Notes under the pieces: model-generated | The model's input: the letters and a program-made list of their open reading frames with translations, nothing else | Database searches by the model: none | Told to the model about the DNA's origin: nothing | Position numbers and translations under genes: made by a program | Part shown: one piece after another, positions 23,912 to 32,530 of the stretch | Layout: every line of letters starts with the position of its first letter | Position numbering within the stretch: position 1 is the first letter of the stretch | DNA from: Saprospiraceae bacterium | GTDB lineage: Bacteria; Bacteroidota; Bacteroidia; Chitinophagales; Saprospiraceae | NCBI GenBank assembly: GCA_027486765.1 | Contig: JAIXOO010000133.1 | Coordinates: forward strand, 1 to 40,960 | Direction: 5' to 3' | Length of the DNA: 40,960 bases

Positions 23912-25588
23912 TTACTTGGCACCAGGGCCTTTTACAAAACGCCCGGCGGGTTTTCCCGTGGGTTCCCCATTCGCCAGCACCTGAATGCCATTGACAAAAA
24001 CGTGTTTTACACCCACCGCGTATTGGTGTGGGGTGTCAAAGGTGGCTTTGTCAGCAATGGTTTTGGGGTCAAACACCACCACATCGGCGAAGTATCCCGG
24101 TGCCAATTTACCCCTTTTTTGGATTTTGAGGTTTTCACACGGCAGGGAACTCAGGCGGCGAATGGCCTCTTCCAGGCTGATCACTTTTTCCTCCCGTACA
24201 TATTTGCCCAGTAGCCGCGCAAAGTTGCCATAAGCCCGTGGGTGGGTGCTCGATTTCAGAAAATCCCCTTCCGAAGCCAGCGCTCCGGCATCCGAGCCCA
24301 GGGACACATAGGGCAATTTGATTTGTTTTTTCACATTGTCTTCCGACATCAGGAAATACACGGTGCCTACCCGGCTTCCGTCTTGAATAACCAGATCGCA
24401 GGCGGTTTCTTCTGGACTTTTGCCGCGAATTTTACTGACTTCCGCCAGCGTTTTACCTGTGAATTTTTTGAGTGAATCTGCCCGGAATCCCACCAGGAGT
24501 AATTTTTCTGCCGAACCTGCCGCATAATACAAATTCTCCCAATCCTGGGCATCGGTTTTCATCTCGGCGATGATGCGCTTGCGGGTTGTGGGGTCTTGCA
24601 GGCGTTTTACCCATTCCCCGTAACCACCTTCCTGGGCCCAGGTGGGCATGGCTGCATCCAGGCCGGTAGCACCAGCGGTGTAGGTGTACATGTCGGCGCT
24701 GATTTTTAGGCCAGCCTTTTGGGCACTGTCGATTTTGGCAATCACCCGATCTATTTTGGGCCAGTTGTTTTTGCCAGCGGCTTTCAGGTGGTAAATTTCA
24801 GCAGGAATATTGGCGTCGCGGGCAATGCGCAACACTTCATCCACTGCCTCCAGCAACTTATTGCCTTCACTGCGCATGTGGGTAATGTACATGCCCCCAT
24901 ATTGAGAAGCCACTCGACTCAGGGTAATCAACTCTTCGGTAGATGCATAAGTAGCGGGAGCGTAAATCATGGACGAGCCAATGCCTAAGGCCCCCTCTTC
25001 CATGGCCTGGCGTGCCAGCATCTGCATGTTTTTTAATTCCTCGGGAGTAGGTTGGCGGTCTTCATAACCGATTTCGTGGATGCGCAAAGTGGTTGCACCC
25101 AAAAAGGAAGCTACATTGGGAGCTACGCCCTTTTTTTCCAAAGTTTGCAGGTATTCGCCCAAGGTTGTCCAGGTGATGTCGTATTTAATGTCGCCTTGAG
25201 AGCCTGCTTCATCTTTTTTCATTTGCTCATTCAGCGGGCCCATCGACCAACCTTCACCCATCACTTCCAGCGTCACGCCTTGTTTGATGTCGCTCAATCC
25301 ACGACCGTCCACCAACAAACTTTCAGTGCCCCAACTGAGCATATTGACAAAGCCGGGGCTGAGCGCCATACCCGCAGCGTCTATTTCAGTTTTGCCATTG
25401 CCCTTAAACGTACCCATTGCGGCGATGGTGTCGCCACTAATGGCCAAATCGCCTTGAACGGGTGCCGCGCCACTCCCGTCATAGAGGGTAGCATTGCGGA
25501 TGACGAGGTCGTATTGAGCAGTGGGTTGGCAGGAAAAGCTGATGGCAAGGAGGCTGATTAAGCCCCAAAAACGAAAGCATGGACTCAT
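23912..25588 (-). CDS. D-aminoacylase-like amidohydrolase lipoprotein, altered metal site
   Basis: This 558-residue protein belongs to the amidohydrolase superfamily, N-acyl-D-amino-acid deacylase branch. A lipoprotein-like signal (ISLLAISFSCQP) precedes the small beta-domain (DLVIRNATLYDGSGAAPVQG) and the TIM barrel. The usual HxH after strand 1 (PGFIDxHxH) is replaced by SPGFVNMLSWGTESLL, and the NCGFS cysteine of D-aminoacylases corresponds to GEGWS. Other likely ligands remain in YITHMRSEGNK, AEIYHLKAAGK and VSLGSDAGALA. The C-terminus has the typical PGYFADVVVFDP. Start 25588 is chosen because it gives the signal; the frame extends 30 codons upstream. The GNAT gene lies 32 bp upstream and is probably co-transcribed. 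Confidence 0.88.
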   Translation of the reverse strand: MSPCFRFWGLISLLAISFSCQPTAQYDLVIRNATLYDGSGAAPVQGDLAISGDTIAAMGTFKGNGKTEIDAAGMALSPGFVNMLSWGTESLLVDGRGLSDIKQGVTLEVMGEGWSMGPLNEQMKKDEAGSQGDIKYDITWTTLGEYLQTLEKKGVAPNVASFLGATTLRIHEIGYEDRQPTPEELKNMQMLARQAMEEGALGIGSSMIYAPATYASTEELITLSRVASQYGGMYITHMRSEGNKLLEAVDEVLRIARDANIPAEIYHLKAAGKNNWPKIDRVIAKIDSAQKAGLKISADMYTYTAGATGLDAAMPTWAQEGGYGEWVKRLQDPTTRKRIIAEMKTDAQDWENLYYAAGSAEKLLLVGFRADSLKKFTGKTLAEVSKIRGKSPEETACDLVIQDGSRVGTVYFLMSEDNVKKQIKLPYVSLGSDAGALASEGDFLKSSTHPRAYGNFARLLGKYVREEKVISLEEAIRRLSSLPCENLKIQKRGKLAPGYFADVVVFDPKTIADKATFDTPHQYAVGVKHVFVNGIQVLANGEPTGKPAGRFVKGPGAK

Positions 25589-25620
25589 GAGTGAAGGTAT
25601 TTCCCGCCAAGTTAGTGAAT

Positions 25621-26094
25621 TTATATTCCCCCCAACTCCTTCACCATGCGATAATTCACAAATACCAAGCCCTTCCACTCTTTGCGGTTTTCTTTTTCTA
25701 CCACATAGCCTTGTTGGTCAAAAAAAGTTTTGGCGGTAATGCTGACATCGGAGTCTATTTTAGCCATGCCTAATTCCCGCGCTTTCTCTTCCAGGATGGT
25801 CAAAAGGGCGGTGGCAATCCCTTCGTGTTGGTGTTTATCGTGGACAAAAATGTGATCCAGGTATGCTTCCGGGGTGAGTGATATGAAGCCCAACAATTCT
25901 TCCTCCTCATTTTCAGCGACCCAAAAAAATAGACTATCAATTTTACTTTGCCAATATTCCTGATCCAGCGCGGCTTCGGCCCAGGCTTGAATGTGTTCAG
26001 CAGAGTAATCTTTGGAATTGACATTGTTGACAGTAGCAAAAAACAGGCGGGTAATGCCGTTTAAATCAGTGGCATGGGCTGGACGAATGTGCAT
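25621..26094 (-). CDS. GNAT-family N-acetyltransferase
   Basis: This 157-residue cytoplasmic acetyltransferase has the GNAT order of motifs: MHIRPAHATDLNGITRLFF at the N-terminus, FISLTPEAYLDHIFVHDKHQ at strands 3-4, and the acetyl-CoA loop HQHEGIATALLTILEEKARE. The C-terminal VSITAKTFFDQQGYVVEKEN matches the YafP-like subgroup. Start 26094 is preferred over an upstream in-frame start at 26163 that would translate the adjacent hairpin repeat. The acceptor substrate is unknown. It lies just before the D-aminoacylase-like gene on the same strand. Confidence 0.92.
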   Translation of the reverse strand: MHIRPAHATDLNGITRLFFATVNNVNSKDYSAEHIQAWAEAALDQEYWQSKIDSLFFWVAENEEEELLGFISLTPEAYLDHIFVHDKHQHEGIATALLTILEEKARELGMAKIDSDVSITAKTFFDQQGYVVEKENRKEWKGLVFVNYRMVKELGGI

Positions 26095-26099
26095 AGTTA

Positions 26100-26222
26100 G
26101 GTTGTTTGGTTGAGAAGGTTTAGGAGGTTGAGAAGGTTTAGGCTCCGCGAGCGATTTTGACAAAGTCCTTGTCTAAGTCTCTGCGGTAGCCTAAACCTTC
26201 TCAACTTTCTCAACCTTCTCAA
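26100..26222. repeat. Dispersed inverted repeat, GGTTGAG/GCTACCGCAG family, copy 2
   Basis: GTTGAGAAGGTTTAGGCT (26127-26144) pairs perfectly with AGCCTAAACCTTCTCAAC (26188-26205), and outer GGTTGAGAAGG/CTTCTCAACC words extend the stem. On the minus strand the core reads GGCTACCGCAGAGACTTAGA, matching the core at 2105-2124 except for one base. In both copies the GGCTACCGCAG strand runs in the same direction as the flanking genes. Confidence 0.8.
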
Positions 26223-26224
26223 CT

Positions 26225-27463
26225 TTAACGGCTCTGGTAACTCAAAGCAGCTTTATATTTTCCAACACTTTCCCATTCCTTGATGGAATCGGCCTGAAAG
26301 CGGTAAAAATCGAAGAAAGAAGGAACGCAAGAACTGGCAATCGGACTTGGGTTGTTGAACAAAATACAGATGCCTATTTTTTCTTTGCGGTCAAAAGCCA
26401 GTTCGCTCCGGTAGCCATTCACATAGCCTCCATGATAGATGAGTGTGTCTGCCCCACAATCCAGTACTCGCCAACCCAAGGCATAATAGGCATCGCGCAT
26501 TGGTGCCCAATGTGGGAATACCCGCCGCTCGTTGCTGGTCGTGATGATCGGTGCAAACACATGATCCAGGGTAGCCTTGCTGACGATATCCGGGCGATTG
26601 CCCATCACAACCTGTAGCCACTTACCCATATCCGAAATGCTTGCGTTGACACCTCCAGCTGCTGCGGTATTGTAGTATTTGGTCGTAATGTCCATCCGGC
26701 CACCCAGGTTATCATGGGGGAAGGACTTGTCCTTGGTTTTGATCATGTCCCGGTACGTGATCGAAGCAGAAGTCATCCCCGCAGGTTTAAAGATCTGCTC
26801 TTGCACCAGTTCTTGATAGGTTTTTTGAGTGGTATTGTACATCACTTCTTCAATCAAGCTGAATACCACGTTTTGATAATTGTACAATTTGCCCAGCTGA
26901 GCAGCAGGACGAACCCGGTGCAGGCGTGCCGCAATGTTTTTTAAGGTCCAGTCACTTTCCACCAAATCCGAATAGGTATGATAAGGCATTCCGGTGGTAT
27001 GGGAAAGCAGATGGGTAATGGTCGCGTTTTCGGTATGTTCTGGCGTGGAGAGTTTAAATTCGGGGTAATGTTTTTTCACGCGGTCATTCCAGGCAAATTG
27101 CCCGTCTTCAACCAACATCCCACTCAATACACCTGCAAAACCTTTGGACAAAGAACCAATTCTGAATACCGTATTGACATCAACTGAATCGCGCACCCGT
27201 GAATTTTTGACCCCAAATCCACGCATGTACAAGATAGAGGTGTCTTTCACGATGACCACCGCTGCCCCCGGCGTACGTGAACCTTCCATAGCCGTCTTAA
27301 AAAACTGGTCAAAATTATTGACGACCTCGCGCAAGTGGGGGTTCTCCAGGTTTTCTGGCAGGTACTTCAACTCGCGTTTTTCGGATACTTCATTTTTTGA
27401 CCAAAAATAAGGTATCGCCAACATTGCCACCAACGCCAATAGCGTTTTACCACTCCATCGCAT
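26225..27463 (-). CDS. Serine beta-lactamase-like hydrolase
   Basis: This 412-residue protein belongs to the class C beta-lactamase/esterase family (Pfam Beta-lactamase). An N-terminal hydrophobic segment (about 6-21) serves as signal or anchor. The catalytic SxxK is S104-L-S-K107 in FRIGSLSKGFAGVLSGML, the YxN motif is Y196-Q-N198 in KLYNYQNVVFSLIEEV, and the third box is HGGYVNG. Members include D-aminopeptidases, esterases and penicillin-recognising enzymes; the D-aminoacylase-like gene two positions downstream makes a peptidoglycan or D-amino-acid link attractive but unproven. The hairpin repeat follows its stop. Confidence 0.92.
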   Translation of the reverse strand: MRWSGKTLLALVAMLAIPYFWSKNEVSEKRELKYLPENLENPHLREVVNNFDQFFKTAMEGSRTPGAAVVIVKDTSILYMRGFGVKNSRVRDSVDVNTVFRIGSLSKGFAGVLSGMLVEDGQFAWNDRVKKHYPEFKLSTPEHTENATITHLLSHTTGMPYHTYSDLVESDWTLKNIAARLHRVRPAAQLGKLYNYQNVVFSLIEEVMYNTTQKTYQELVQEQIFKPAGMTSASITYRDMIKTKDKSFPHDNLGGRMDITTKYYNTAAAGGVNASISDMGKWLQVVMGNRPDIVSKATLDHVFAPIITTSNERRVFPHWAPMRDAYYALGWRVLDCGADTLIYHGGYVNGYRSELAFDRKEKIGICILFNNPSPIASSCVPSFFDFYRFQADSIKEWESVGKYKAALSYQSR

Positions 27464-27786
27464 AATCTTTTATTTTTTTGGTATTCATGGAATTAAAAAA
27501 CAAAAAAGGGCATTGAGGTTTTAGGGACTGTAGCGTTTAATGCTTTTTTAACGGATTAGCCTATCTTATTCTTGTTGCTCTTTAACTTTACTATCTATAA
27601 TGCAGCAAAAAACGAAAAGTTACACTTGACTTCTCTTTTTTTTTAAACTAAGTCGAACGTCTTGTGGCTGTGATTATTGCCAATTGGTCTGTTTTTTTTG
27701 CCTGATTACCGACTCAAAAGCTCATTCGTTTGGCTGTTACAAGATTAGCCACTATTTTAAAGCGCACATTGATCACAACCATTTAC
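27464..27786. other. AT-rich divergent intergenic region
   Basis: This stretch separates the minus-strand hydrolase gene from the TonB-receptor gene and should hold both promoters. No gene, strong hairpin or exact TAnnTTTG box is visible. Confidence 0.4.
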
Positions 27787-30195
27787 ATGATTCGCAAATT
27801 ATTAACACCGTTTTTGTTTGTTTTGAGCACTTTTTTTTTTTTTTTTTTACAAGCTCAAGAAGCAGGACAAACCCAAAGCTTTACCGTTTACGGAAATGTT
27901 GTTGACTCACTCACTCAAGAACCCATCAGTGGTGCTGCGGTTTTTTTAACCGAAAGTCGAGCCGGAACCTATACTGATAAAAAAGGCTTTTACGGTATTC
28001 CTACCCCCGCAGGGGCTTTCACGCTCCGCATTAGTTATTTGGGCTATGCTGCCAAGGTCATCCCGATTCAGGTGGATAAAAACGTCATTATGGATGTGGT
28101 GCTGAGCAAAGACGCCAAGTTTTTGGAAGAGGTAACCGTCATCAGCAGCAAACCAGAAGAAAATATACGCAGTACTGAAACCGGGGTAGCCCAACTCAGC
28201 ATCCGCAGCATTCGCAAAATTCCTGCCTTTATGGGCGAAATTGACGTGGTGCGCAGTTTGCAAATGTTGCCAGGCGTGAGTACTGTTGGTGAAGGTGCAA
28301 CCGGATTGAACGTACGGGGTGGCAGCATTGACCAAAACCTGGTGCTGATGGATGACGCTCCAGTATTCAATAGCTCGCACCTTTTTGGCTTTTTTTCCAT
28401 TTTTAATCCCGATGCAGTACGCGATGTGACCTTATCCAGAGGTGGGGTATCCGCTGAATACGGAGGGCGTACTTCTTCAGTACTGGATGTCAAATTGAAA
28501 GATCCAGACCTGGAAAAAAGCAGTTTTTACGGTGGAATTGGCATGATTTCGAATCGCTTAGGACTGGAAGTGCCTTTGATCAAGAACCGCCTGGCCATTT
28601 TAATTTCCGGTCGGGGTTCTTTTAACGACTTTTTATTCAAACTCGGCCCCGAAAGCATCCAGGGTACCGTGGCCAATTTTTATGACTTGACTGGGAAAAT
28701 CCTGTTCAAACCCAGTGAAAAAACCCGTCTGTCTTACACCTCTTACAATAGTTTTGATGCTTTCAAATTGCCTTCCGATTCTTTGAATACCGTAAATGTA
28801 AATGCCAGTTCGTCGCGCTATGAATACCGGACGTACAACCAAACCTTGCGTTTCAACTGGTTTGTAAGCAAAAATGCCTCCCTCACCCTGACCGGAGTGC
28901 AAAGCATTTACAAAGCCAACACTGCTGTTCCCGATTCCAGTATTGCCTTTGACCTGAGTTCAGGCATCCGCTTGCGGGCACTCAAAGCGCGTTATGTACA
29001 CACCGGAGAAAAAAACAATCTCTCTTTTGGCTTGGAGAGCACCAATTACCAAATCGACCCCAATCAACTGGTACCAGGGCCTTACTCGAATATTTTAGCC
29101 ATCGACATCCAAAGGGAATTGGCGCGTGAGTCTGCCGCATACCTGGAAAACGAATGGAAATTCAGCCCGCAATTCTCGGTCATTGCGGGTCTGCGCTATT
29201 CCTTTTTTCAGCGCCTCGGAGCTGATACCGTGTACCGCTACGCGCCCGAAGCGATTCGCATCGACGAGAATGTGGAAGAAACCCAGGTTTTTTCCAAGGG
29301 CACAGCATCAAAAACCTACGGCGGGATTGAACCCCGGCTTTCCTTGCGCTACAGCCTGAATGAGAATACATCCATCAAGGCCAGTTACAACCGGATGCGC
29401 CAGTATGTGCAGTTGATTTCCAACACCACCGCTGCCTTGCCTACCGCGCGTTGGGGTACCAGCGACCTGAATATTCTTCCTCAAATTGCCGATCAGGTGT
29501 CGCTGGGGTTTTTCAAAAATTTGGAAGAAAATCGCTGGGAGACTTCCGCCGAATTGTACTACCGCCAATCTCAAAACTTCCCGGATTATCGTGACTTGGC
29601 GGATTTGATTTTTTCCAAAAATCTGGAACAGGAAATCATTCAGGGCGAGGGGAAAGCCTATGGGTTGGAACTGATGGCTCGCAAAAACACTGGATTTTTG
29701 ACCGGATGGGTAACTTATACTTACGCCCGTACCCAAATTAAAGTGGATCCCCGCTACAAATCCATCCACAACTATACCGGAGCCTGGTACCCAGCTAATT
29801 ATGACAAGCCGCACACCATGAATGTGATGATGAACTACCGCACGGCCATCAATGTCACCTTATCGGCTAATTTCACTTACAGTACAGGCCGTCCCGCCAC
29901 TTATCCATATGGCCGTTTTATTGCAGCAGGCAACACGGTGCCTTTGTATCCCAATCGGAACTTGCAGCGCATCCCCGATTATCACCGCCTGGACCTGGCC
30001 TTGATCGTTGAGCCAAACCCCAACCGCATCCGCAAATGGAAAGGCACCTGGGTACTGTCGGTCTACAATTTGTACGGCCGCAAAAATGCCTATTCGATTT
30101 ATTTTGCCCTCAACCAACGCAAACAGACCAATGCCAACAAATTGGCCATTTTTGGTTCCGCTTTTCCATCCCTTACTTACAATTTCAAATTTTGA
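27787..30195 (+). CDS. TonB-dependent outer-membrane receptor
   Basis: This 802-residue outer-membrane transporter imports an unknown substrate using TonB energy. A signal peptide (about 1-23, with five consecutive Phe encoded by the T18 tract, ending FLQAQ) precedes a CarboxypepD_reg-like domain (about 30-115, FTVYGNVVDSLTQEPISGAA, FYGIPTPAGAFTLRISYLGY), the plug (about 130-240, LQMLPGVSTVGEGATGLNVR, GGSIDQNLVLMDDAPVFNSS) and a 22-strand-type barrel to a C-terminal aromatic residue (LTYNFKF). ATG 27787 is chosen over TTG 27730 because it gives a clean signal peptide. Two DUF4249 lipoprotein genes follow at 7 and 3 bp, a regular Bacteroidota arrangement. Confidence 0.95.
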   Translation: MIRKLLTPFLFVLSTFFFFFLQAQEAGQTQSFTVYGNVVDSLTQEPISGAAVFLTESRAGTYTDKKGFYGIPTPAGAFTLRISYLGYAAKVIPIQVDKNVIMDVVLSKDAKFLEEVTVISSKPEENIRSTETGVAQLSIRSIRKIPAFMGEIDVVRSLQMLPGVSTVGEGATGLNVRGGSIDQNLVLMDDAPVFNSSHLFGFFSIFNPDAVRDVTLSRGGVSAEYGGRTSSVLDVKLKDPDLEKSSFYGGIGMISNRLGLEVPLIKNRLAILISGRGSFNDFLFKLGPESIQGTVANFYDLTGKILFKPSEKTRLSYTSYNSFDAFKLPSDSLNTVNVNASSSRYEYRTYNQTLRFNWFVSKNASLTLTGVQSIYKANTAVPDSSIAFDLSSGIRLRALKARYVHTGEKNNLSFGLESTNYQIDPNQLVPGPYSNILAIDIQRELARESAAYLENEWKFSPQFSVIAGLRYSFFQRLGADTVYRYAPEAIRIDENVEETQVFSKGTASKTYGGIEPRLSLRYSLNENTSIKASYNRMRQYVQLISNTTAALPTARWGTSDLNILPQIADQVSLGFFKNLEENRWETSAELYYRQSQNFPDYRDLADLIFSKNLEQEIIQGEGKAYGLELMARKNTGFLTGWVTYTYARTQIKVDPRYKSIHNYTGAWYPANYDKPHTMNVMMNYRTAINVTLSANFTYSTGRPATYPYGRFIAAGNTVPLYPNRNLQRIPDYHRLDLALIVEPNPNRIRKWKGTWVLSVYNLYGRKNAYSIYFALNQRKQTNANKLAIFGSAFPSLTYNFKF
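27831..27848 (+). repeat. Homopolymer of 18 T inside the receptor signal-peptide codons
   Basis: An uninterrupted run of 18 T encodes the Phe run of the signal peptide of the TonB-dependent receptor. Gain or loss of one T would shift the frame within the first 21 codons. This is the classic layout of a phase-variable locus. Confidence 0.9.
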
Positions 30196-30202
30196 GATAA
30201 CC

Positions 30203-31282
30203 ATGAAATTTAAAAATAGCCTGTTGCTGTTGTGCTTGGGTCTGAGCTTGTTTACCTGTGTCCAACCAGTTGATCTAGAAGTACCCAATCGGGACGATGG
30301 AATGGTTGTTGCAGCCAATTTGACTACTGTAAAAGGGCTTCAAGAGGTGCGTCTTACCCGCCTGGCCAGGTATGATACCCGAGCCCTCAATTATCCGGTA
30401 AGCGCTGCACAGGTATGGGTTGTGGATGGTAGCGGGCAACGACAGAACTATATCGAAGACGCCAAAAACCGGGGCTGGTATTTCCCGGCTAGTCGCGAAT
30501 TTGTTGGCGAAGTTGGCAAAACCTATGTACTGCATATCTTGACTTCAGACAACCGTAAGTATGAATCCAGCCCAGAAACTGTCCGCCCAATCGCGCCCAT
30601 CAAGAGGGTTTATCCCGAACCCGTTGCTGTGGATGATCCCAAACTAGGCAACGCCATCATTGGATACAATATCCTGTTGGACACCGAGGATTCACCCAAC
30701 AAAGGAGATTATTACCGCTGGAGTTGGATTCATTACGAACAATTGGTGTATTGTCGGCAATTTGAAGGGGTTCCATATACCGGCGGTCCAGAAACCCTGG
30801 TTGGCCTCACTTGTTGTGATCCATGTTGGGACATTGTCCGTTGTTACCGCAACTGTAGCAACGTTTTATCCGATGCCTTGATCAATGGCAAAAAAATCAC
30901 CCGGCAGCCCATAACCAATGTCGCCTATTGCGCCCGGGATTACTACATCGAAATCCAGCAAAGGGTGATTTCCCGGGAAGCCTATAATTACTGGAAAGCA
31001 GTGGATCAGCTTTCGTCCAACAACGGCAGTCTTTTCGATACGGCTCCGGCAGCTATTCGGGGCAATATCAAGTGCATCAGCAACCCCGAAGAAGAAGCCT
31101 TTGGTTTGTTTGAAGCTAGTGCCATCAGCGAAAATGGATTCTTTATTGAACGTACCCAATCGGCGGTGCCCGCAATTGTGACCTGCCCACCCAACCCGGT
31201 GACTGCAAATCCATTGATTTGTGCTGCCTGTGTAGAAAGTGCTTTTCGAACCAAAATCAAGCCAAAATTCTGGACAAAATAA
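30203..31282 (+). CDS. DUF4249 lipoprotein, first of a tandem pair
   Basis: This 359-residue surface or periplasmic lipoprotein has a signal with Cys at about residue 18 (LGLSLFTCVQP) and a DUF4249 body: VVAANLTTVKGLQEVRLTRL, VSAAQVWVVDGSGQR, GEVGKTYVLHI, then GDYYRWSWIHYEQLVYC. A cysteine cluster (CCDPCWDIVRCYRNC, about residues 204-218) and a terminal CAACVES motif are shared with the next gene. DUF4249 proteins accompany TonB-dependent receptors in Bacteroidota; their function is not established. ATG 30203, 7 bp after the receptor stop, gives the signal; the longer frame from 30008 would overlap the receptor. Confidence 0.9.
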   Translation: MKFKNSLLLLCLGLSLFTCVQPVDLEVPNRDDGMVVAANLTTVKGLQEVRLTRLARYDTRALNYPVSAAQVWVVDGSGQRQNYIEDAKNRGWYFPASREFVGEVGKTYVLHILTSDNRKYESSPETVRPIAPIKRVYPEPVAVDDPKLGNAIIGYNILLDTEDSPNKGDYYRWSWIHYEQLVYCRQFEGVPYTGGPETLVGLTCCDPCWDIVRCYRNCSNVLSDALINGKKITRQPITNVAYCARDYYIEIQQRVISREAYNYWKAVDQLSSNNGSLFDTAPAAIRGNIKCISNPEEEAFGLFEASAISENGFFIERTQSAVPAIVTCPPNPVTANPLICAACVESAFRTKIKPKFWTK

Positions 31283-31285
31283 ATC

Positions 31286-32401
31286 ATGAATATCCCCGCT
31301 TTTGCCAAGCTACGGAAATGGAAATCCCTGTGTTTGCTGCTATTCCTGGGGGCAAGTTTGAGCACTTGTGTTAACCCCTTAGAAGTAGGAGTACCTGATG
31401 AAATGCAAGGGCTGGTGGTTAATGCAAGCCTGACTACTTATCCGGGTTTACAAGAGGTTCGTTTGTACAAATCCGCCGCCTTTACCACTCGTGCTTTGTA
31501 TTATGCGGTTACCAATGCACAGGTTTGGGTGGAAGACGAGTTGGGGCAAAGGCAGTTTTTTTTTGAAAGCGTCAAAAACTCGGGTATTTATTTGCCCCAA
31601 AACCGCAATTTTGTAGGAGAGATTGGTAGAACATACGTGTTGCACATCCGCACCAGCGACAATCAGACTTTTGCTTCAAAACCAGAAAAATTAAAAGAAA
31701 CGCCTCCCATCAAAAAAATATATCCTGAAGCAATTATCTCCGAAGATCCGGTATCGGGCCAGGTATTGAGCGGTTATAAAATTTTGTTGGATACTGATGA
31801 CCCCGCTTCTAAAGGGGATTACTATCGCTGGTCTTGGGTGCATTACGAACGCCAGGGCTATTGCTTTACCTTTGACGGGATTCCTTTTGGTGGCAATTTG
31901 GCTACCCGAATTGGCTTTGCGTGTTGCGAGACCGAATGTTGGGACATCCATCGTTGTTACCTCAACTGTACCAATGTTTTATCCGATGCCTTGATCAATG
32001 GTCGTAGCATTTCCCGTCAACCACTGCATTCTATCCCTTATTGTCCCCGGGATTATTACATCGAGGTCCAGCAGCGGTCAATCTCCAGGGATGCTTACAA
32101 TTATTGGCGTACCGTAGATCAACTTTCCAGCAATAATGGTAGTATATTTGATGCAGCCCCAGCTGCGGTGCGTGGGAACATCAGTTGTACCAGTGACTCT
32201 ACACTACAGGTTTATGGTTTGTTTGAGGTAGCTGATATTTATGAAACCGGGGTGTTCATCGATCGCATCCCGGCCCAATTCACCATCCCTACACTATTTA
32301 CCTGTGAACCAACCCCAATCAGCGCCAATCCTTTTGAGTGTAGACCCTGTGTAGAAAGTGCTTTCCGCACCAGGATAAAACCAAAATATTGGACCAAGTA
32401 G
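31286..32401 (+). CDS. DUF4249 lipoprotein, second of a tandem pair
   Basis: This 371-residue paralogue of the preceding protein starts 3 bp after it. The lipoprotein signal (LFLGASLSTCVNP) and DUF4249 regions align throughout: VVNASLTTYPGLQEVRLYKS, GEIGRTYVLHIRTSDN, GDYYRWSWVHYERQGYC, CCETECWDIHRCYLNC, YCPRDYYIEVQQRSISRDAY and the identical ending style CVESAFRTRIKPKYWTK. The pair clearly arose by tandem duplication and has since diverged, most in the N-terminal half. All cluster cysteines are conserved. The stop codon runs into a set of three tandem hairpins. Confidence 0.9.
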   Translation: MNIPAFAKLRKWKSLCLLLFLGASLSTCVNPLEVGVPDEMQGLVVNASLTTYPGLQEVRLYKSAAFTTRALYYAVTNAQVWVEDELGQRQFFFESVKNSGIYLPQNRNFVGEIGRTYVLHIRTSDNQTFASKPEKLKETPPIKKIYPEAIISEDPVSGQVLSGYKILLDTDDPASKGDYYRWSWVHYERQGYCFTFDGIPFGGNLATRIGFACCETECWDIHRCYLNCTNVLSDALINGRSISRQPLHSIPYCPRDYYIEVQQRSISRDAYNYWRTVDQLSSNNGSIFDAAPAAVRGNISCTSDSTLQVYGLFEVADIYETGVFIDRIPAQFTIPTLFTCEPTPISANPFECRPCVESAFRTRIKPKYWTK

Positions 32402-32486
32402 GGGCAACCCTCGCGGTTGCCCCTGTGAGAAAAGGGCAGCCGCAAGGGCTGCCCCTGTGAGAAAAGGGCAGCCGCAAGGGCTGCCC
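32401..32486. repeat. Three tandem hairpins, GGGCAACCCTCGCGGTTGCC family
   Basis: Three hairpins follow each other at about 32-33 bp spacing: GGGGCAACC-ctcgc-GGTTGCCCC (32401-32423), then GGGCAGCC-gcaag-GGCTGCCC at 32434-32454 and again at 32466-32486, separated by CTGTGAGAAAA. The first shares 19-20 bases with the element at 3123. The array starts at the stop codon of the second DUF4249 gene. Confidence 0.85.
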
Positions 32487-32530
32487 GTACGAGATTTTGC
32501 AGCGAAATTTTATTGAAAAACCGGATTAGT

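Noticed and set aside
27730-27786. Upstream TTG start for the TonB receptor
   Set aside because: It would put a basic, non-signal segment before a clean signal peptide that begins at ATG 27787.
32401-32486. Possible CRISPR array
   Set aside because: Repeats are self-complementary hairpins with 11-nt identical separators instead of unique spacers, and no cas genes are near.
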